From Valencia hispanica (Eukaryota > Chordata > Actinopteri > Cyprinodontiformes > Valenciidae): 64,000 bases of DNA. Each line of letters opens with the position of its first letter. Position 1 is the first letter of the stretch. A model generated the notes under the pieces. That model saw nothing but the letters and a program-made list of their open reading frames with translations. It ran no database searches and had not been told where the DNA came from. Positions 12,072 to 24,160 of the stretch are shown here, in pieces. The stretch is taken from assembly GCA_963556495.2 (NCBI GenBank), contig OY747703.1, positions 56,576,796 through 56,640,795 of the forward strand. The letters run 5' to 3'. Position numbers and translations under genes: made by a program.

Positions 12072-14165
12072 TGTGTGATTTCAGAACCAAACTCTGCTCC
12101 CTAAAACTCGTTGCTGCTGGGAGTGTGTGCATGCCTGGTTGTTGGCCCTGTGGTGGACTGACATCATGTCCAGAGTGTAACCCCGCCCTTCACACAGAGA
12201 CCCCTGGAGAAAGACCCCCCCGACCCTGCAAGGATAACGTTTTTTCAGAAAATGGACGGCTGGTTTGGCTCGGATTCGGAGCATCATAAAGAACATTCTT
12301 CCCAATATGAATTGTTCTGATCACATGAGGTCTCAATCTTTATACACGCCACTTTGGTACACTCATAGTAATTTCTCAAAGCTGCCTGTAATTTGAAGTA
12401 GGATTTTTGGTGCAGGACTACTGCTAAATTTACCTTTTTTTTTACTGTTTCCAGAATTTTAGTGTAACACTGAGCTCATGTGTTTATCTCCCATTTACCA
12501 CTTTGATCAGCTCAGATGATTGATAAAAATGATTAACAAAAATCTTAATAAATATTTGCATGCAGCTTGGTGGATGTGTATAACATCCCCAGCATTCATG
12601 TGTTTTTTAAATCAACATGATATATTCACGTTTCACCCTCCCTCCGTCTTTAAAACAGACTTCCAGCTGCCCTGTCTGCAGGGCTCCCTTTCATCATGCT
12701 GAATCCATTGCTCACCATTTTTATACTTTCATCACCCTCACAATAAGTGAGGCATCCTGGCGACATTACGCAACAAGCTGAAACACTATTACCTCATTGT
12801 CCCATTTTTGCATAGCGGCGAAGGCAGGTACAGTGTCTTCCAACGCCCCAATCCGACGGATTTAATCATCCCCACACACGACTGAAGCTCGCTGTGACAT
12901 CCTTCCACTACCAGACAGCCAAGTCACACTGGCTGGGCACCTCTAATTATTTCATGCCCCTTGGTTCTGTGAGTACAGGACGATATGGTGGTATAGTGTT
13001 GGAGAAGAATGAGGCTGATTGACAGCCAGCCCCCATCCCACAGGAGCTCATTAGGCTTCCTGACTAAAAGCTAGTGGGCACCCTCATGCTGCTCTTGCTG
13101 CCTTCTTCCTCTGGTCCTCCTTTTAGTCCTACATTCAGTAAGTTGGAGAAAGAAACGCCTGAACTCAGCTGCAAGCTGAGAGTGAACTTAGTGTGCTCTT
13201 ATCTCATCTGATCTGAGGATCAGCTTGCAGTAAAAGTTTCTCTTTTGGAGATCTCGCTTTCATTTGGACTTTTTTTCCCTTCTTCTCTCGCTCATCTCAG
13301 CCCCTACGACTCTTTTGCATTTCGGTTTTTGAGAGTTCTCCCTCTTTGCTTGCCGTCTCTGCCGTTCTCTTTCTATTTCTTGTTGGTGCTCTTTTCTCCC
13401 TGTCTCCCGGGGTGATATAAGGCAGTGGTATGGGTTCTGAGAAGCCCTTGAAGTGTTAGGTCCTCTGAGAACACTTTAAAAGGCCATTTCATCATGTTCA
13501 TGAAGCAGCACTTGAGACCAAGCTCAAATATGACTTATATGAAACTAGCATAAACTCCCTGGAAAGTTTTGTTGCAGCCTTTGCAGTTATTCACTGCTTT
13601 TCTGAGAGGTGGAGATGCACTCGTGGTGTCCGTTTGTAGTCTTGCAGTCAGTTTCCAACAGATCTTCTCTTATGTCCCAGATCAAGGAAGAGGGAAAGCA
13701 AGTTTCTGACGGACATCAAACTGCAGGCCACAAACACTGCAAGTCTTCTAAGAAATGCAGGGATTGTGGGGTGCAAAGGCTCCCACTTTGCAATTTGACA
13801 TGCCAATTAGACACAGATGGAAGGATGGATGTGAGGCTCTCCTGTTTCTAATCCGCTTCCTAAACTGGGAGGACTGCAGACAGATTTGCTTCACTCGCTG
13901 CCCTTCATCTGACACATCTGTCAGTCGGGTGTAGACGACGGGAAACCAACAGACCAGCAAAGTTGTCTGAAAAAAAGTGTTGCAGTCGCAAAATTAATTC
14001 TTCTTTAATAATAGTTAGATCATCTTAAACCGAAGGGGGAAAAAAATGACATTTTTAATTTGGGAACATATTTTCAGTGCGAGATAAAATAAAAAAAAGC
14101 AGAACTCCTGCTATTTAACTGTAAAAACCACCGTTTGACAGCAGAACAGCACTAAGAGCCTCCTG
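12072..14165. other. Low-repeat intergenic block
   Basis: About 2 kb with no recognised transposon and no supported exon. Complexity is normal, with a pyrimidine-rich stretch at 13250-13400. Such a block upstream of a developmental regulator could contain conserved non-coding enhancers, but nothing in the sequence alone demonstrates that. Confidence 0.4.
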
Positions 14166-14440
14166 TTAGATTTCATAAAGTTGGAGCACACAGGCAGCGG
14201 TCCACAGCATCACAGATCCTCCAACATACCTAACAGTGGGTAGAAGGTCATTCTTCACATATTCATGCTTTGTTGTCTCTTCACTGCCGTTCTCTAACAG
14301 TGAGCTTTGGGGATTTTTCCACCTCCGTGACCATCCAGTACACTCTGCTTGGTAGCAAGGAAAACTTCTCATCCAGCCTTGTTTGCTACAGTTCTGGATG
14401 TTTTATATGTTTGATTGTCGTTCTGAACAAGTTTAGAGGA
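14166..14440 (-). pseudogene. Possible Tc1-like transposase fragment
   Basis: The minus strand includes LLPTVRYVGGSVMLW, which resembles the central Tc1 transposase block (P-T-V-K-x-G-G-G-S-V-M-x-W-G). The preceding ECTGWSRRWKNPQSS does not match well, and the downstream block diverges quickly. If correct, this is a small decayed fragment. It could also be another repeat class. Confidence 0.35.
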
Positions 14441-15080
14441 GCAGCTATTTTCCCTTAGCCATATCCTAATTTGGGAAGACCAACGCATATCCATCATAAT
14501 TGAATGACGTTTTCTTGTTTTTCCCCATTTTGAAAAACAAAAGAGAAATGGGTCTTTGTGTCATGCCAACAACTGAAACAAAAAAAAACACAAAAAAAAC
14601 AACAACAATGGCTTGAGACGCAGGCGAAGGTATAAAAAAAAAAAAAGAGGAACCGCTTGCCTAAAACTTGCAACCAATGGTAGCTACGTGCTACAGCAAC
14701 AGCTATGCAGGTGCTTCACTTGTCAGACTTTCAGTCAGAAGTGTCACTAAATGGTGAAGACCAGGACCCAAATGCAGGAAAGACGCAGGAGCCTATTAAA
14801 TAAAATAAAGTTATTAATGAATAGTTAATACATTCTCTATTAAATTAATACGTTTCTTCACTAAATACATAAAAGGAAAAGGAAATTTATTGGGGAGCTT
14901 GTTTTGTCAATCAGTTTTAAATTTATTAAATTTTTTGTTTGTTTGTTTATTTATTTATTTAATTTTTTCAGGATTTATTTCTATTTGTTTGTTTCAGGAT
15001 TTTGTGGATTTTTTTATTTCAGGGTGCATGTATTTAATTTATTTCAGGTATTTCATGTATTTTATTTCATGTATTTTTAT
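14441..15080. other. AT-rich spacer with TTTA/TTTG-rich tract
   Basis: No gene. From 14930 to 15080 the sequence is low-complexity TTTA/TTTG-rich, which explains the hydrophobic Phe/Leu-rich open frames there. Confidence 0.5.
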
Positions 15081-16180
15081 TTGTTTTTTTCAAGGCAAGG
15101 CAATTTTATTTGTATAACACACTTTCAACAACAAGGTAATTCAAGGTGCTTTACATAATTAAGCGGTAAAATAAAAATAGCAGTAAAACACAGACAAAGC
15201 ATATAAAGTAAAAACAGCAATAAAGCAAGAATAAAGCATATGATGTAGAAACAGCAAGAAGCATAAACAAAACATGATACATGAAAGCATTACTCTTTTT
15301 TTGTACAGCTGAGGTTTAGAACCTTTTAAAGTCCATTTTATTTACTGATCTAAAATCCTGGATGTGAAAAAGGGTGTACTTTCTTTTTACCCTGACTGGA
15401 CATAAAACTATGCGCCAAACCATTAATGAGCGGTAATTGATTTTGTTTGATTCAGTTCGAAACCTTTCCTAAGACACAAAGTCTTAAAATCGAGCTGATA
15501 TCCAGAGTCCTGCACCACCGTATTATCCACCACTGCCGCATCTGAAATGACACGTCTTTGATTTTAGCGTGAACGAGCTCTTCGCTTGAAACATCAAACA
15601 ACTCATAAAGTAACAGCAATAAAGCAAGAATATGTAGAAACAGCAAGAAGCATAAACAAAACATGATAAATGAAAACTTTACTCAATGGCAGCTCTAAAC
15701 AGATATGTTTTTAGTTGTGATTTAAAAGAACTCAGTGTTTCAGCAGCTTTACAGTTTTCTGGAAGTTTGTTCCATATTAGAGGAGAATAGAAACTGAAAG
15801 CTGGAGGACCTGAGTGGTCTGGGGGGGGGGGGGGTGTTGGTATAGTAACAGTAGATCTTCAACATACTGTGGTGCTAATCCATTCAATGATTTATAAACT
15901 AGTAAAAGTATTTAGAAGTCTATTCTCTGAGCTACAGGGAGCCAGTGTAAGGACTTTAGAACTGGGGTGATGTGCTCTACTTTCCTGGTTCTAGTGAGGA
16001 ACACGAGCAGCAGCGTTCTGGATCAGCTGCAGCTGTCTGATTGACTTTTTAGGCAGACCTGTGAAGACGCTGTTGCAGTAATCAATCCGACAAAAGATAA
16101 ACGCATGGATGAGTTTTGCGAGGTCCTGTTGCGACATCAGTCCTTTAAACCCTTTCAGGGTTTATTCATTTATTTCAGGG
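15081..16180 (-). pseudogene. L2-type LINE 3' portion, interrupted by a 320-bp insert
   Basis: Read on the minus strand, 16150 down to 15690 covers the end of a LINE ORF2: the QLQLIQNAAARVL-type block near 16030, SLHWLPVAQRIDF-like near 15930, and a C-terminal LFRAAIE-like stretch near 15690. It ends with the LINE 3' tail at about 15085 (gtgttatacaaataaaattgccttgccttg on the minus strand). The module at 15297-15616 interrupts it, and about 85 bp of LINE tail is present on both sides (about 15204-15296 and 15607-15690). A G12 run lies at 15823-15834. The related + strand copy is at 21490-22055. Confidence 0.7.
15297..15616 (-). repeat. Inverted repeat module IR1, left copy
   Basis: This 320-bp stretch is the near-perfect reverse complement of 20929-21244. 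By eye there is one 4-nt indel, one 1-nt indel and one substitution over about 316 bp. Both copies carry the same open frame of about 54 codons (ending VLGKVSN), which I do not recognise. The left copy sits inside a LINE 3' tail. Confidence 0.85.
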
Positions 16181-16475
16181 TTATTTATTTATTTACACAT
16201 CTATTTATTTATAAAAAAAATTTGTTATTCATTTACTAATTTCCTAATTGTGGTCTATTTGTGACACTTTTTTTCAGACAGTGAGAGAAATTAGTTGCAT
16301 GTGTTTTTTATTTGGCGTATGTAAAGTTCTGGCATCAACTGTGTACTGTATGGTATATTTCCAAAAATGTGACTAAAAGTTTCACAGAGGATGGATGATA
16401 AAAGGGCTCCTAAGACAGAGCTCTGGGGAACACCACTGACGACCAGTGAGGCTTGTGAGAGCCGAACTGGTTCTA
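16181..16475. other. Spacer between LINE and IR2
   Basis: AT-rich sequence with tttattta words. It includes gacagagctctggggaacaccact (16409-16432), a phrase seen in fish retroelement-derived repeats. No gene. Confidence 0.4.
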
Positions 16476-16745
16476 ATTCGGCTTTTGCGGATCAATAACT
16501 TTCTATCTGAGCATTGCTTTTAGAAAACCGACACATCAGTGCAATCACAGCAAGGTAGACTGCTGCGAGCTACAATCGTATTTTCCTCAAAACGAGCCGT
16601 CCTCTGTGCGGGGAGACTTGCATTAGCCTCTATGCCGAGCCTGCCGGTGCGCGAATGCCCAGGGACCGTCTACAAATTGCAAGACCGAAAAAATACGACA
16701 AAGAAATATTCAATTACTTCACCTAGGACAGGTGTAGTCTCAACA

Positions 16746-16810
<65 letters not shown>

Positions 16811-16900
16811 ACAGCAAATATAAACTCTTTTCCATTGATCTTACTACAACAAATAGCTGTTTAAATGTTTTGTAAGTAATTTTAGGAATGTTTTTATCAT
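16476..16900 (+). repeat. Inverted repeat module IR2, left arm
   Basis: This arm is the reverse complement of 19501-19951, with moderate divergence (a few substitutions and short indels). Shared landmarks include the boundary word attcggcttttgcggatcaa, the block cggggagacttgcattagcc, and acaaattgcaagaccg. Each arm contains an (AT)n tract at the equivalent position. The spacer between the arms holds an L2-type LINE. Confidence 0.85.
16747..16807. repeat. (AT)n microsatellite in IR2 left arm
   Basis: About 30 uninterrupted AT units, mirrored by a longer TA tract in the right arm at 19595-19682. Confidence 0.95.
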
Positions 16901-16920
16901 TTTTATGTTTTTGTAGATCC

Positions 16921-17175
16921 CTAAAATGAATTTCTGGCGTATTTTCCCAAAGTATGAGTTGTAGTATGATCAAGGGGAGATGGTTCATATATCCTGTGAA
17001 TTTGGTGACACCACAGCATGTTATAATGCAGTTATTGCATATTTAATACGTTTGTGAATACAAAAATATCACCAAAATGAATTTTGAGCATATTTTACCC
17101 AAGTATGAGTTGTAGTATGAACAAGGGGAGATGGTACATGTGTGCCATGAGTTTTATGGCACCACAACATGTGAT
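16921..17175 (+). repeat. Two-copy direct repeat of about 105 bp
   Basis: Sequence 16923-17027 (aaaatgaatttctggcg ... agtatgagttgtagtatga ... caaggggagatgg) recurs at about 17077-17172 (aaaatgaattttgagca ... agtatgagttgtagtatga ... caaggggagatgg). The spacing is about 154 bp and several mismatches are present. The two copies lie just 5' of the L2 ORF. Confidence 0.75.
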
Positions 17176-19478
17176 TTATAAAAATAATCCCAAAATTCTG
17201 TTTTCCACTATAGACATTTTTAACTTTACTACTAATGCATATCAGAAAACCCCCTCAAATGCTCTTTGTGAGGAGTTCGCAGACCACTTCAGAGGGAAGG
17301 TAGACACCATCAGATGTAATATTTTATCTTCTCAGTGTAACATGGCTTTAGACAAATCTGAATGTGTGTCTTTACCAGAGGAAATGCTGGACAGTTTTGT
17401 CCTGGTAGAAGCTGGGACTCTTGAGAAAGTTTTCTCCTCAGTGAGGCCCACCACATGTGTTTTGGACCCGATTCCCACTTCCTTCTTTAAGCAATTTTAT
17501 GAATCTTTTGGGGATGAGATTTTAACCATGAGTAATTGCTCCCTTCAGACGGGGGTCTTTCCTGCCGCCTTTAAAGGGGCGGTAGTGAGGTCCCTGTTGA
17601 AGAAGAGCAATTTAGATTTTAATGATTTAAACAACTTCTGACCGGTATCTAACTTACCATTTCTAAGCAAAGTTTTAGAAAAACTTGTTTTAATTCAACT
17701 TAATAATTTTATTAACGCTCATAATGTCCTAGATAAATTTCAGTCTGGTTTTAGGGTGAACCACAGCACAAAGACGGCTCTTTTAAAGATTTTAAATGAT
17801 TTTAGATTAAACTATGATGCACAGAGGGTGACAGTGTTGGTTCTACTGGATCTAAGCGCTGCCTTTGATACAGTAGACCACACTATTCTTTTAACCCGTT
17901 TAAAACAGATTGGCCTCTCTGGTGCTGTTCACAAATGGTTTACATCCTATCTCACAGACAGGACTTTTATGGTAAGTTTAGATACCTGCTCTTCTAGGGT
18001 CCACAGGATTACATATGGTGTGCCCCAGGGTTCAATTTTAGGCCCAGTGCTTTTTACCTTTATATGCTCCCTCTTGGCAGCGTCATTGGAAGACATGGAG
18101 TTAACTTTCACAGTTATGCTGATGATACACAGCTGTACATCTCCATGTCTCCCGATGACACACGGCCAATGGATGCACTTTTTAACTGGATTTTAGACAT
18201 TAAATCCTGGATGGCAGAAAACTTTCTACAGCTCAACCAGGACAAAACTGAAGTTTTAGTCATCGGTCCTGAGGCTCAGAGAGAGAAACTTTTACCAAAA
18301 CTACAATCACTGTCTTTTAATCCTTCTTTACAAGTGAAGAACCCGGGCGTGATTTTTGACTCTGAGCTGACTTTTATTCCTCACATAAAAAATGTTACCA
18401 AAATAGGTTTTTATCACTTAAAGAACATCGCCAGAGTCCGCCCCATTCTCTCTCGGGCCAATACGGAGACACTGATGCATGCTTTTATCACCAGTAGGAT
18501 TGATTACTGTAATGGCCTGCTTTCTGGTCTTCCCAAAAAGTCTACCTCAAGTTTACAACTTTTAAAGAATTCAGCAGCACGCGTCCTGATGAAGACCAGG
18601 AGGCGGGGACACATTACACCTGTCTTAGATTCACTGCATTGGCTCCCCGTATGTTTTAGGATCGAATTTAAGATTCTTTTAATAATTTTTAAGTGTCTTA
18701 ATGGTCTTGGGCCTTGTTATCTCTCAGAGTTGCTTCTACCGTATGAACCTTCGCGGTCTCTGCGCTCCTCTGGCAGCTGTCTCCTTGTCACCCCAAAAGT
18801 CAGGACATACACTCATGGTGAGGCGTCTTTCTGTTATTATAGCCCACATCTCTGGAACAGGCTGGCAGAGAACCTCAGGGCTGCAGAGAACATTCATGTT
18901 TTTAAGAGCAGGCTCAAGACTCACCTTTTTAACATAGCTTTTAACTGATTATTATTTATTAAATCTGTTTAATTGCTCTGCATGTTTTATTTGATTGAAT
19001 TCTTTTTAGTTTAGTTTTTAGCTGGTTATTTATCAATTATTGTTTATCTGCTTTCCATTTTTATTTGATCATATCTTATAATTGTTTTAATTGTAATATT
19101 TTAACTTATTTTAGTTTTCCTTCCAGTGTTTCCTCTGTGGGAGCCCTCTGCCTCGGGGGCGGTGGTCTGCTGTGGCTGCCTTGGTGCTCTCCAGGTGGTG
19201 CTTGGGTGGAGGTGGGGGTACCAGCCCTCCCTCCTCTGGGCTCCCTGGGTCAGTGCCTTGGCTGCTGCTGTTGATCTGCTGCTGCCGGTGTAGATGGCTC
19301 CCATGATGACGTTTCCTGGTTCATCTGTACTCAGCCCGTTCTGCTTTTGTTAATGTGCTGTTGTTTATTGTTGCTTTTATGCATGGAGGGGGGGGGGGGG
19401 TCATTTTTAATCTGTAAAGCACTTTGAGAAGCTTTGTTTTGATTTGAAAAGCGCTTTGTAAAGTTTGATTTGATTTGT
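17172..19478 (+). pseudogene. L2-type LINE with reverse transcriptase, 5'-truncated
   Basis: This non-LTR retrotransposon copy begins within ORF2 at a KNNPKILFSTID block (about 17178), so the endonuclease domain is missing. The RT core follows in order: KFQSGFRVNHSTKTALLK (about 17737), LLDLSAAFDTVDH (about 17845), YGVPQGSILGPVLF (about 18014) and the catalytic YADDTQLY (about 18115). After that comes the C-terminal region with DYCNGLLSGLPKKS and SLHWLPV, ending at a stop at 18946-18948. Two lesions inactivate it. A TGA at 17639-17641 (NNF-stop-PVSNLP) is probably CpG decay of CGA. A 1-nt deletion at about 18055 lies between the GPVLF block and the catalytic block. The 3' UTR has a G run (19388-19399) and ends gaaaagcgctttgtaaag then tttgatttgatttg. 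L2/Maui-group assignment is by motif memory. Confidence 0.85.
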
Positions 19479-19500
19479 TATTGCACTATTAGTTTTTTGA

Positions 19501-19951
<451 letters not shown>

Positions 19952-20928
19952 CAGTGAATATTTTTCCAACTTTTCGGAGCTTCTTCTTCTTTTTCCCCCA
20001 AAAGACGTCGTAATCTGTCATTGGCTGTTTGGCTCGCCAGTATGCAGTCTCCTGGTTGGCCGTTAGGGGCACGAATTTGACTGGCCTTCAATCCGTAAAA
20101 ACGTTTTGTGGTTGTAGGTTTTTGTTTTGCAGTGTTGCACACGAGACCGAGATGTCTCACTCGTACAGATATTTTGTATGGCGAAACTTTTACGGGTACA
20201 AATGTAATTTGCACACACAGAAAAAAACAACTACGAAACCGATCTACATGTTTGCAAATAATATTTCTGCAGACAAAGGTTTCTTGCACAGCCACAAAAT
20301 GTTTCTGCGAGTTCAGATTTTTTTTTTTTACAAGCACGACTTGTATTATACAACTACAAAACATAATTTCACATGCTAAATCTTTTTGCACACATGCAAA
20401 ATCTTTTTGTATGCACAAATCGTCTGTGGCAGGATATTGAACCCATAATGATATCTGATGATTTATGATATCTGGTCAGTTTTTTGTTTTTTCTCTACAA
20501 TTGTTAGGATGAAACCCTCCTGTCTATGGTAACATTCTGCCTGATTGATTTCTTTGGGTTATTTATTTGAACTTGGTTTCCTTCAGAGCTATTTGCCGTC
20601 TGTCTTCCAATCATTGAAAGAAGTTCCTGTTTGAGCTCATATGAATCAGCCTGCAGAGTCACTTCTTTTACTTCCTGAACTGCATGAAGAAGCCTGTGAG
20701 GCTCATCGGCGTCTGGTGGAAACACTGCTGTTGATGGCAAAATGAAATCTCAGTTTTATATGTGATTAATGATATTTATGACATTTGTTTGTCTTGGGTT
20801 TAGCAGTAAGAAATTAATGATGGATTTTGGAAGGCCATAAACACAGTCTGTATTTGGTGCCAAGCCGTTGGTTAAATATAAATTAAGAAGAAAGCGGAAG
20901 ATCAATGGACTCAGTCACTCCCAAATCC
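19952..20928. other. Spacer between IR2 and IR1, unclassified
   Basis: No transposon was identified. At 20504-20740 the minus strand carries an 78-codon open frame (with ADEPHRLLHAVQEVKEV). It has balanced composition and an AG directly upstream (tttgccatcaacag), so it looks exon-like, but I do not recognise it. The 155-codon minus frame at 19951-20418 is Lys/Phe/Cys-rich and probably spurious. Confidence 0.35.
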
Positions 20929-21244
20929 CTGTTACTTTATGAGTTGTTTGATGTTTCAAGCGAAGAGCTCGTTCACGCTAAAATCAAAGACGTGTCATTT
21001 CAGATGCGGCAGTGGTGGATAATACGGTGGTGCAGGACTCTGGATATCAGCTCGATTTTAAGACTTTGTGTCTTAGGAAAGGTTTCGAACTGAAACAAAA
21101 TCAATTACCGCTCATTAATGGTTTGGCGCATAGTTTTATGTCCAGTCAGGGTAAAAAGAAAGTACACCCTTTTTCACATCCAGGATTTTAGGTCAGTAAA
21201 TAAAATGGACTTTAAAAAGGTTCTAAACCTCAGCTGTACAAAAA
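20929..21244 (+). repeat. Inverted repeat module IR1, right copy
   Basis: Near-identical reverse complement of 15297-15616. It is flanked by unrelated sequence rather than LINE sequence, so the module has two different contexts. Its open frame (20905-21093) shares its last 54 or so codons with the left copy. Confidence 0.85.
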
Positions 21245-21489
21245 TACACAGATTTCACACATGTTCTTGTTAAACAATGATAAACCAAAATGGAAGAAAA
21301 AATAAGGACACCCTATTATTTAGCAACTTGTAGAACCGAATTTCTCACATTGCTGTGCACCACTCAGGGCCCACATTGCTTCAGCTGTCGGACAGGTGGT
21401 CTCACAGACTACTTCATGGGGTCTTTGGTTGTCTCCTTTCATGCTGTGATGCATTATGGTCAAATATCTCATTAGCTCAGATACTTTTA

Positions 21490-22055
21490 GGTGTAGGTAT
21501 ACCTAAAAAGTCGATCAGACAGCTGCAGCTGATCCAGAACGCTGCTGCTGGTGTTCCTCACTAGAACCAGGAAAGTAGAGCACATCACCCCAGTTCTAAA
21601 GTCCTCACACTGGCTCCCTGTAGCTCAGACAATAGACTTCTAAATACTTTGACTGGTTTATTAATCATTGAATGACTTAGCACCAAAGTATGTTGAAGAT
21701 CTGTTATCACTATACCAATCCCAGAGAACACTCAGGTCTTCTGCTTCCAGTCTAGCACCTTGAATTGCCTTGTTGAAAGTGTGCTATACAAAAAAAAAAA
21801 AAAAAAAGTTGCCTTGCCTTACTTAGCATCCCTAGAATCAGAACCAAACATGGAGAAGAAGCTTTCAGCGTCTATGCTCCTCTAATTTGGAACAAACTTC
21901 CAGATAAATGCAAAACTGCTGAAACACTGAGTTCCTTTAAAACCCATCTGTTTAGAGCTGCCTTGGATTAATTGTGTAATAACTGGAAAGTCATAATGGT
22001 CATATTTTAATGTTCTTTATGTCTTCAATGTTGTGCTTTTTTGTTTTGTTGCTTT
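21490..22055 (+). pseudogene. L2-type LINE 3' portion with self-nested tail
   Basis: The + strand has the block KKSIRQLQLIQNAAAG (21505-21555) and then a degenerate HITPVLKSSHWLPV. Downstream are the C-terminal words NLEQTSR/KTHLFRAALD-like near 21885-21970. The stretch at 21761-21830 (gcaccttgaattgccttg ... gtgctatacaaa, A18, gttgccttgcctta) is the 3' tail of the same LINE group. It sits inside the coding part, so it is a short 5'-truncated secondary insertion. Related to the minus strand copy at 15081-16180. Confidence 0.65.
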
Positions 22056-22858
22056 TTATTTTTTCCACTGTTCACCTGAAGCACCTGGTGCCCCTTTTCC
22101 ACTAGGCCCAACCTCGGTCGAGTCAGCACGTATTTAGCGCCTTTCCACTACCTTTGTCTGGGCCGAGTTGACCCCTTTTTTCGGACTACCTCTGTCTCAG
22201 TCTGAAACGGGCCGTCGCGACCCAACACGCCCACCTACGGACTGATTGATCCAGTAAAGTGAAGTCACTTTCACGCCTACATACGTAGTGGTAGCTACTG
22301 ATTGGCCGGGCGGTGTGAGGTGATGTTTCAGAATGGTGACGCATGGCTTCCAGTGAGTTCAAAACATTGCTATTGTTGTTGGTTTGCAACATACAAGGAA
22401 AACAATACATTGAAATTAAACAGTCAGGACAACTTCCCTTCTGCAATACACAGCCTTGCCGGTACATTTATTGATTACACATACCTGTCTCTGGGCAGAT
22501 TCAAAGTACAGACAATCAATTAGCAACCCACAGCTTACAGTTTTTTATTTATTTGCCTTGCCTCATCTTTAGAGATGAGATGTTTCACCTTCAGCCCAAC
22601 TAAACAAGTCTGATTTATTCAGTCTTTTCCTGCCCTGTTATGGAAAGTGCTGCAGGTGAAACTCCAAAAATTGTTTTTATTTTATAGTTTCCAATACATC
22701 TCATTTAAACACTTAAAAGGGCAAAGAACAAAGGATACAATAAACAAGACAAATAAATTACCCTAAGGATGACAAGAAAATTATACCATATACTCTCAAG
22801 ACAAGGCCCATATGCAATAAGGCCTACACACAACGACACCCCCAAATAAAACGCAGAC
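22056..22858. repeat. Possible non-autonomous element, otherwise unclassified
   Basis: Around 22093-22200 the paired phrases ccttttccactaggcc and cctttccactacctttg, with gtcgagtc and ggccgagttgacc, resemble the ends of a common fish non-autonomous DNA element. A second end was not located. There is no gene. Confidence 0.3.
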
Positions 22859-22886
22859 CCACACACACACACACACACACACACAC
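22859..22886. repeat. (CA)n microsatellite
   Basis: About 14 CA units. It replaces the outer part of the terminal repeat of the adjacent Tc1-like element. Confidence 0.95.
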
Positions 22887-24156
22887 GAGAAATATGATAT
22901 AGAGTCATTACATGCAAAGCGAGATATTTCAAGCCTTTATTTGTTATAATTTTGATTATGGCTCAGAGTTTATGAAAACCCCAAATTCAAAATCTCCGAA
23001 AATTTGAATATTACATGAGATCAATAAAACAAGGATTTTAAATAGAGAAATGTCAAACCTCTGAAAAGTATAATCAGTCATATGTACTCAGTACTTGGTC
23101 TGGGCTCCTTTTGCATCAATTACTGCCTCAATGCAGCGTGGCATGGATGCTATCAGCCTGTAGCACTGCTGAGGTGTTATGGAAGACCAGGACGCTTCAA
23201 TAGCGGCCTTCAGCTCTTCTGTATTATTCCGCCTCATGTCTCTCATCTTTCACTTGGCAATGCCCCATAGATTATCTATGGGGTTCAAAGGTCAGGCCAC
23301 TTTTGCTGACCAATCAAGCACAGTAATCCCACGGTCATTGAATTAGGTTTTGGTATTTTTGGCAGTGTGGGCAGGTACCAAGTCCTGCTGGAAAATGAAG
23401 TCAGCCTCTCCATAAAGCTCGTCTGTGGAAGGAAGCATGAAGTGCTCCAAAACGTCCTGGTAGATGCTGCATTGACTCTGGACTTAATAAAGCTCAGTGG
23501 AGCAACACCAGCAGATGACATGGCTCCCCAAATTAACACAGACTGTGGAAACTTCACTTTGGACTTCCACCATCTTGGATTGTGTGCCTCTCCATTCTTC
23601 CTCCAGACTCTAGGACCTTGGTTTTCAAATGAGATGCAAAATTTGCAGTTATTTTTTCCTGTAGCCCCAGTAGGACGCCTCTGACGTTTGTTGTTCAGGA
23701 GTGCATTGACAAGAGGAATAGGATGTTTGAAGCCCATGTCCAGGATCCGTCTGTGTGTGGTGCCTCTTGATGCACTAACTCCAGCCTCAGTCCACTCCTT
23801 GTAAAGGTCCCCAACACTTTTCAATGGCCTTTTCCTGACAATCCTCTCCAGGCTGCGCTCATCCCTGCTGCTTGTGCACCTTTTCCTTCCAGACTTTTCC
23901 CTTCCACATAACTTTCTATTAGTGTGCTTTGATACAGCACTTTGGGAACATCCAACTTCTTTTTCAATTACCTTTTGAGGCTTTCCTTCCCTTTCATAAG
24001 CTGTAAGCCATAATCATTAAAGTTATAACAAATAAAGGCTTGAAATATCTTGATTTGCATGTAGTTAGTCTATGTCATATTAGTTTCCCCTTTTGAGTTG
24101 AATTACTGAAATCAGTTCACTTTTGCACGATATTCCAATTTTTTGACTTGCACCTG
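22887..24156 (-). pseudogene. Tc1-like transposon, degenerate transposase
   Basis: The minus strand carries a decayed Tc1 transposase. Blocks in order: YKEWTEAGVSASRGTTHRRI (about 23795), CKFCISFENQGPRVWRK (about 23640), VKFPQSVLIWGAMSSAG (about 23565), and in a shifted frame DFIFQQDLVPAHTAK (about 23400, second catalytic Asp). The stretch that should hold the first catalytic Asp (S-D-E-S before KFCISF) is deleted. The third block reads as cctgacctttgaaccccatagataat: a 2-nt insertion breaks the frame and the catalytic Glu codon has become GAT. Long subterminal inverted repeats survive: aggcttgaaatatcttgatttgcatg at 24032-24057 mirrors catgcaaagcgagatatttcaagcc at 22912-22936. The right end is intact (ttgacttgcacctg, then TA). 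The left outer end is lost. Confidence 0.85.
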
Positions 24157-24160
24157 TACA

